Assembly: GCA_002408345.1 (NCBI GenBank)
Contig: DHRX01000120.1
Coordinates: 15,362-36,055 of the forward strand
Source of the DNA: Firmicutes bacterium UBA5301
GTDB lineage: Bacteria > Bacillota > UBA5301
DNA: 20,694 bases
Direction: 5' to 3'
The notes under the pieces are model-generated. The model did not search any database. It saw nothing but the letters and a program-made list of their open reading frames with translations, and was not told the origin of the DNA. Positions within the stretch are counted from its first letter, which is position 1; every line of letters begins with the position of its first letter. Positions 16,064-20,694 of this stretch are shown in pieces. The translations under genes and the position numbers were made by a program.

Positions 16064-17761
16064 TTAGTCAGGGCCATGCTGCCCTCGATGACATTGGGTA
16101 GCACAATCCCGGGCTGCCCAATTGCCAGAAGACCAGTTTAGGACCTCTAAATTCGATCTATTTTTCAAATATGGTGGAGGGTCATCCTTCTCTACAATTA
16201 AGGCTGGTTTTCCCCAACCATGGGGGATAACCGAATGACAACCTGCACAACCGAATCGGTTCCGTATACGCGAACCTAATTGACTATGTTTTGCATGTAA
16301 ATTTCGACCATTTACTGATTTAAAATTAGTCCCTGGGTTCCCGGTTACATAGGTGTCATAACTATGGCAATTAAAACAAAGATGGTCCTGGGAGCCAACT
16401 TGCCCGGTTAAAATCAGGTCATTCTCTGCATATTGCCACCGCCCTTTTAATAGAACAGGATAAATTGATCCATGGGGGCCATGGCAATCGCTACAACTTA
16501 AGATAGAGTCCCAGCCCCAACCGGTAGTAAAACCACTGGGACCCGTAGTAGCCCGGGGATGATCGGGGTAAATGGCGTGAAAAGAGGGGTTATTAAAGTT
16601 AAAGTCTTGAGCAATAGAGGTTTGACCGTGAGCAGTAGTTGCATGGCACTTATAACAAAGCTGATATTCCTGCTCCACAAAGGGTACCATCTGCCAACTT
16701 AGATTGGTCCCAAAGTATATAGGTTCGACCCCGCTCTGTCCAGCTAACGCAGGTATTCCGCCAAAACCGGCCAGACTATTACCGGTAGCATGGGGATTAT
16801 GACAATCCCAGCATTCGGCATGTCTCGGGGTCATATCTGACCAAACCTCTAACGGATCATGCAGACCACTAAGCTCTACCGGATGGGTCGAGCCCAAAAG
16901 CAAAGTACCCTTCTCTAATTCCCTTTTAATATTAGTAGCGGCTACAGTACCATCATGGCAGCTAAGACAGGTCTCTTCTTCACCAGGTAGTAGCCGCTCT
17001 CCTAACCCGTTGAATCCGTGGACCAGATGACAATTACGACAAGCTTTAGCTGCCACGCTAATACCTTCACTAAGGAGAACATCGGTCGCTATTCCATGAA
17101 CTGATTCTGACCACCCCTGCATAGCGTGGCAAGATTGACATAACTTACCGCCAGGTGCGATAGGATCAGGAGCATCACTCTTTACTAGAAACGGCGGGTA
17201 TCGGTTAGAGTGAACATTATGGCAGCTTACACACTGTACTTTCCCTTCTAAATCTAAGTGTACCGAATCACCAGGGGCTGGAAATACTAAGTGGTTCGAC
17301 GTTGCCCGAGCCGTTATTACCAGGGGAATATTGATCGGGTGGTCATCCTGAAAATTAGTCCCTAAGTTAGTTGAACCTAATGGTAGTAACCCATTTAGCG
17401 TTGTTCCCTGCATTACTATAGACCGACCCTGAATAGCTCCTACAGCAACAGTCCCGTCATGACAGCTTAGACAAAGTAAAGCCGACCAGCCTGGTCCGTC
17501 AGCTGTTTCTAACGCTGTTGAGCTAGTATACATGGTAAAGCTGGCTGTAGTTGCTTGATGGTTCCACAACGGAACTGCCGGTTGGGCCTGATGCGGGGTA
17601 TGACAAAAGATACAGACTTGATCTTCAGTTGCTGCCACAATATTCCCTGGTCCAGTCACCGATAAATTATGTTTAGTCTCTAAAATAGAAGCGCTACTAT
17701 AGATAGGAACCAACACGCTAATAAGCAGCAGTAGCATCACTCTACTCACCTGAATAAGCAA
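16064..17761 (-). CDS. secreted 12-haem c-type cytochrome, doubled CXXCH family
   Basis: This 565-residue protein has a Sec signal peptide (about residues 1 to 24, with no lipobox Cys) and should be exported. It carries eleven CXXCH sites, at residues 50, 97, 177, 208, 241, 265, 317, 369, 423, 462 and 505. A twelfth site, at 553, is spaced CX3CH (CATQCH). The family landmarks HTPH, PLWN, LCLSCHDGTVAV and DDHPI are present, and a CLSCHDGTVAAT-to-CHNPH block repeats the earlier CLSCHDGTVAVG-to-CHNVH block. Twelve haems could form an electron wire. The TTG start has AAGGGGG 8 bases before it. The gene lies 13 bases after a barrel-like gene, suggesting that the two proteins act together. It may sit in the periplasm or inside the barrel. 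Confidence 0.9.
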   Translation of the reverse strand: MLIQVSRVMLLLLISVLVPIYSSASILETKHNLSVTGPGNIVAATEDQVCIFCHTPHQAQPAVPLWNHQATTASFTMYTSSTALETADGPGWSALLCLSCHDGTVAVGAIQGRSIVMQGTTLNGLLPLGSTNLGTNFQDDHPINIPLVITARATSNHLVFPAPGDSVHLDLEGKVQCVSCHNVHSNRYPPFLVKSDAPDPIAPGGKLCQSCHAMQGWSESVHGIATDVLLSEGISVAAKACRNCHLVHGFNGLGERLLPGEEETCLSCHDGTVAATNIKRELEKGTLLLGSTHPVELSGLHDPLEVWSDMTPRHAECWDCHNPHATGNSLAGFGGIPALAGQSGVEPIYFGTNLSWQMVPFVEQEYQLCYKCHATTAHGQTSIAQDFNFNNPSFHAIYPDHPRATTGPSGFTTGWGWDSILSCSDCHGPHGSIYPVLLKGRWQYAENDLILTGQVGSQDHLCFNCHSYDTYVTGNPGTNFKSVNGRNLHAKHSQLGSRIRNRFGCAGCHSVIPHGWGKPALIVEKDDPPPYLKNRSNLEVLNWSSGNWAARDCATQCHRGQHGPD

Positions 17762-17774
17762 TTTTGGAACCCCC

Positions 17775-19664
17775 TTAAAAATAACGGGTAACCCCTAACC
17801 GATACTTTTGGTCATTATCACCTTTGAAGCCTAGGTTAAACTGCCCACGTCGATAATCTAAGCTATAACGAACAAAGAAGCTCTCTTTAAGCGCTTGCAG
17901 AGGATGAATACGATAACCCGCCTGAACCTGACCAAAAAGGTAGTTTGAAAAGGCCTGAGTAAAATGAAGATGGGTTTGGAATAGTTGTTCTTCTGAGTTG
18001 TCCTCATTTTTAATTGTTAATAATAGCAAGCCTAGCTGTCCTTGGCCTTTGGCCCAAGGGCTAAAAGCATAACTCACCCGCTCCTCAGTAATCTGCACCT
18101 CCTCATCGCCTCTCAACCGTTGATATTGCCACATCGCTTGAAAATTATTTTTTTGCCAACCTAGCCTACTAGTCAGATTCTGATCGCTCTCATCCCCCTG
18201 GTAGTAGATGGTACTGGAAAAGCCCCCTTGAATAAAGCTAATATCACCGCTTAACTTTAGTTTATTAAAAGTATCCTCTCCTGTTTCGGTCCGATACTCT
18301 GTTCTCCCACCAACCTGCCAGGCTGGCGAAAAAGAGCGCCGTGCCCCTAAAACCCAGAGGTTACTCCAACTTTGAACCTCAGTAGCCCTAAGATAAACAT
18401 ATTCCACTACTACTTCCAGACCGTCGTCAGGGGTAGGCCCTAACCAAAGCAAATAAACTTGATTTCCTACTACTAATGCTTGGTAATCCTGGGCATTACA
18501 AACCTCACCTGTCTCGCTAACAAAAACTTGAATCGAACTTAAGTCCACTGGACTTTCATTTAATGACACCATTTCGCCGGTAGTAACCACTAGCTCTTCC
18601 CGGGTTTGCAACCGTAAGCCACCGTTGGCCTCTTTCTTTTGACCGCTAAGCTCATAACCACCGGTAAAGAGGGTTTCACCTAGTTTCCGCTCGGCTTTTA
18701 CCCCCCATCCAGCTCCAACAGTTTGGGTTTCAATCCCCTGGTTATTCTGTACTTGACTAGCATCCCCACGGACAAAAACTCCAAAGTCCGGCTGTAATTG
18801 CCAAGTAGTTTTAGCTTCAGCCTGAACCTTCTCTTGGGCAATTCCGCTATGATATTGAACTAACCGCTGCTCCCCATTAATCTGACTAACACTGTTAGAA
18901 CTATGTTTAACTGTTGTTTTTACTGTTAACTGCTGAGTTTCGCCAGAATAACTACCGGTTCTGTTGCTCCAGTAATAATTGCTACCAACCTGGATTAGCT
19001 CATATAAAAAATTAGCTGAGACGGCTGCTCGTAAATCCTGCCTTCTTTGATTCAAGTTCCTCTCTAAATCAACGAGGTTTCGATTTTCATACTTTACTTC
19101 TCCCTTAATATCCCGAGTAAACTGGTGTCTGGTTTCCCAAGCTAACTGCTCTTCTTGGGTATTGGACGGCCGAGGCGCATCTATAGTTTCAGCCCAGGAT
19201 TGATAGTAGCGCAGTTGGCCGGGCCAACTTGGCGAATTGTGGTAGAGTCTCATTTCATAATAACTCTGATTCAAACGGTAAGACTGAGCATACAGTGGAT
19301 CAAACTGGACCTGTTTTTTTCCTCCTTCAAACATCAGAGAAAATGGTTTTTTCTTTAAAAACTGAACCTGTAACGAACCCGCATCTAAAGCAAAGGTATT
19401 AGTAGGACCGGTTTTATTAGCCAACTGTACCGAACCACCTACATCTACTAAATAAGGGTGGAAAATGTACCCCTGCCCATTGAGCTTTAATTCCTGGGCT
19501 AATGACGTCTGATCTGCTCCAGCAGATTCCCGGTCTACCTCTACAACCCAACCTAGGGAACCACCAAGATTAGTTAACCCCAATACCTGCCAAGTACTAC
19601 CCCGAACGTATAGGGTTGGCCCAAAAATTAATAACGCTAGGATGCAGATAACCCACCTTTTCAT
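17775..19664 (-). CDS. candidate outer-membrane beta-barrel beside multihaem cytochromes
   Basis: This 629-residue protein has an N-terminal Sec signal (about residues 1 to 22) and no other long hydrophobic segment. It is made of amphipathic strands with tyrosine and tryptophan at their ends (for example ANFLYELIQVGSNYYW, QVGGRTEYRTETG, GFSSTIYYQGDES), and it ends YRLGVTRYF. A final Phe with aromatic strands is the classic signature for outer-membrane barrels. A domain near residues 385 to 435 (SSIQVFVSETGEV...DYQALVVGNQVYLLWL) resembles inserts seen in uncharacterised barrels. It overlaps the triheme gene by 4 bases and precedes the 12-haem gene by 13 bases, as in porin-cytochrome loci. It lacks the CXXC found in MtrB-type barrels, so it is not a clear member of that family. 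Twenty or more strands are plausible. Confidence 0.72.
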   Translation of the reverse strand: MKRWVICILALLIFGPTLYVRGSTWQVLGLTNLGGSLGWVVEVDRESAGADQTSLAQELKLNGQGYIFHPYLVDVGGSVQLANKTGPTNTFALDAGSLQVQFLKKKPFSLMFEGGKKQVQFDPLYAQSYRLNQSYYEMRLYHNSPSWPGQLRYYQSWAETIDAPRPSNTQEEQLAWETRHQFTRDIKGEVKYENRNLVDLERNLNQRRQDLRAAVSANFLYELIQVGSNYYWSNRTGSYSGETQQLTVKTTVKHSSNSVSQINGEQRLVQYHSGIAQEKVQAEAKTTWQLQPDFGVFVRGDASQVQNNQGIETQTVGAGWGVKAERKLGETLFTGGYELSGQKKEANGGLRLQTREELVVTTGEMVSLNESPVDLSSIQVFVSETGEVCNAQDYQALVVGNQVYLLWLGPTPDDGLEVVVEYVYLRATEVQSWSNLWVLGARRSFSPAWQVGGRTEYRTETGEDTFNKLKLSGDISFIQGGFSSTIYYQGDESDQNLTSRLGWQKNNFQAMWQYQRLRGDEEVQITEERVSYAFSPWAKGQGQLGLLLLTIKNEDNSEEQLFQTHLHFTQAFSNYLFGQVQAGYRIHPLQALKESFFVRYSLDYRRGQFNLGFKGDNDQKYRLGVTRYF

Positions 19665-20074
19665 TGTTGATCACCGCTATATTGACAGGTAAGTCCCTCT
19701 GCTCCCTGGCGTAATAAAAAATCCCGTGTTGATTTATGGGGATCATGACAATCTAAACAGTCTTGGACAACTGTTTCCTTAAACTCATGACAAAAGGCGC
19801 ACAATTCATTACCCTTAGCTTGAGTACTGATAGACCCCGCCGCTAGATGACAGCTGGTGCACTGCCTTTCTTGATAAGGAAGATGATTACTCCCCGCCCG
19901 TCCCTGGTTAGTCTCATCCTCTAACTGGGGTTCTAACTGTTCCAGTTTAATACCATGCTTCTCTGCATACTGCCTCTGGGCTACCAAAAGATAATCCTCA
20001 TCGATACACCCAACTCCAGATAATATTAATACAATTATCAAAATTAAGGCCCGGTTCCACCTATATATATCCAC
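19661..20074 (-). CDS. triheme c-type cytochrome, probable lipoprotein
   Basis: This 137-residue protein begins MDIYRWNRALILIIVLILSG and has a lipobox-like VGC at Cys23, so it is probably a lipid-anchored exported protein. The lipobox is not canonical (no Leu three before Cys). Three CXXCH sites follow: CTSCH at 72, CAFCH at 92, CLDCH at 106, the last two close together. A charged stretch of about 45 residues separates the anchor from the haems. It could pass electrons between the inner-membrane chain and the barrel-cytochrome complex. I chose the GTG at 20074 since GAGG lies 6 bases before it; a GTG at 20086 has no such site. It overlaps the barrel gene by 4 bases (ATGA). Confidence 0.82.
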   Translation of the reverse strand: MDIYRWNRALILIIVLILSGVGCIDEDYLLVAQRQYAEKHGIKLEQLEPQLEDETNQGRAGSNHLPYQERQCTSCHLAAGSISTQAKGNELCAFCHEFKETVVQDCLDCHDPHKSTRDFLLRQGAEGLTCQYSGDQQ

Positions 20075-20093
20075 CTTTAACCTCACTAAAACC

Positions 20094-20116
20094 GGTGGGT
20101 GCTGGGGACACCCACC
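20094..20116 (-). terminator. weak hairpin after the partial cytochrome gene
   Basis: Arms 20094 to 20101 and 20109 to 20116 form a perfect 8-bp stem with a 7-base loop. Read on the minus strand the stem is followed by GG and then four Ts, so it could be a weak or leaky terminator. It lies about 20 bases after the cytochrome stop and just before the triheme gene start. It may set different levels of the two products. Confidence 0.4.
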
Positions 20117-20136
20117 ATATAGTCGTTATACTAATT

Positions 20137-20694
20137 TTATTTAAGATGGCACTCTAAACAGAGCCCGCTTTGGTACATAGAAACCCGCAAGAAAGGCTCT
20201 TTATCAGCGGTGCCTCCCGGTTCGTGAACATCATGACAGGTGGAACACTGCATCTTGCCGTTAAACAGAGGCAAGTCAACAGTCTCCTTAACCCGCCGCT
20301 CGGAGTATGGTGTAACCAACCCTCCATCAGCGCTAGCCAAAGCAGCATCGTAGATGAAATTTATAGGATGATCATTACTTAAATTGCTGCCAAGGTTAGC
20401 CGCACCTATTATCTTCCCTTCCAGGAACTGAGGCAAATCTGGTTGCATAGCTGGATTACCAGCATTAGTTGAAGAGTTCATTAAGGAATTGACCGCTACA
20501 GTGCCGTCATGACAAGAGAGGCAGAGATCTCCTGCAGAGCCATCCGCTAACCCTTGACCTGATGCAAATTCTTCTATATTGGCGTTAAGGCTACCACTGC
20601 TATAAGGAATATAAGCTACCGCCGATGCTTCCCTGTTCCATAGGGGACCCTGGGTAGTAGCACCGTGAGGGGTATGACAAAAGATACAGACTTG
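20137..20694 (-). CDS. multihaem c-type cytochrome, doubled CXXCH family, C-terminal part (cut by right window edge)
   Basis: The frame is open to the right edge and ends CLECHLK before the stop. It holds four CXXCH sites: CIFCH, CLSCH, CSTCH and CLECH, in about 185 residues. The order and spacing (QVCIFCHTPH, PLWN, LCLSCHDGTVAV, NDHPINF, QCSTCHDVH, FLRVS, LCLECH) match residues 48 to 212 of the 12-haem protein, so this is its tandem paralogue, apparently with only the first four haems. The true start and signal peptide lie outside the window; the internal Met at 20481 is not the start. Four haems would suit a small periplasmic electron carrier. The last 26 bases at the edge are identical to 17595 to 17620, the same haem region of the 12-haem gene. 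Confidence 0.88.
   Translation of the reverse strand, partial: QVCIFCHTPHGATTQGPLWNREASAVAYIPYSSGSLNANIEEFASGQGLADGSAGDLCLSCHDGTVAVNSLMNSSTNAGNPAMQPDLPQFLEGKIIGAANLGSNLSNDHPINFIYDAALASADGGLVTPYSERRVKETVDLPLFNGKMQCSTCHDVHEPGGTADKEPFLRVSMYQSGLCLECHLK

Noticed and set aside
17775..19664. Naming the barrel-like protein MtrB
   Set aside because: No N-terminal CXXC, only one distal cysteine, and similarity could not be tested; only the general barrel signature and gene context support a conduit role.
20137..20481. Met at 20481 as start of a short cytochrome
   Set aside because: The same frame stays open to the edge and already encodes CIFCHTPH and CLSCHDGTVAV upstream of this Met, so the gene starts outside the window.

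Overview
All genes supported here lie on the minus strand, so the window reads right to left as about 20 kb of tightly packed, co-directional genes. Gaps are at most about 110 bases, many neighbours overlap by 4 to 23 bases, and starts are ATG, GTG or TTG behind strong purine-rich ribosome binding sites. A DnaD-domain protein, this start-codon use and a BMP-type nucleoside transporter point to a Firmicute. Two proteins that look like outer-membrane beta-barrels, multiheme cytochromes, and a BMP binding protein with a plain Sec signal and no lipobox cysteine point to a diderm, anaerobic lineage, perhaps Limnochordia/Hydrogenispora-like. That placement is inference.

Right part, 20694 to 16064: an electron-transfer cluster. 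It holds the end of a doubled-CXXCH cytochrome (at least four haems, running off the right edge), a triheme lipoprotein-like cytochrome, a 629-residue secreted protein ending in Phe that looks like an outer-membrane barrel, and a secreted 12-haem cytochrome whose last site is CX3CH. The layout resembles a porin-cytochrome conduit for moving electrons across an outer membrane, in proteins I cannot assign to a known named system.

Middle part, 15968 to 11612: two overlapping nitrilase-fold genes whose catalytic triads are damaged (one lacks all three residues), a second candidate barrel, and a 2-hydroxyacyl-CoA dehydratase activase without its dehydratase. A 12-bp hairpin appears to cover the activase ribosome binding site.

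Left-middle part, 11518 to 4293: a divergent PRPP synthase, a small two-helix membrane protein, a PHP-domain phosphoesterase, a PspC-domain protein, and a complete BMP-family nucleoside ABC importer (binding protein, ATPase, two permeases). A hairpin with a T-run sits between the binding protein and the ATPase. Nucleotide and nucleoside salvage is the common theme.

Left end, 4251 to 1: a cytoplasmic TPR protein, a membrane-anchored GAF-GGDEF diguanylate cyclase, a DnaD-domain protein, and the N-terminal part of a DnaB-type replicative helicase cut by the left edge. No tRNA, rRNA, CRISPR array or insertion sequence was seen, and no gene-free stretch reaches 300 bases.
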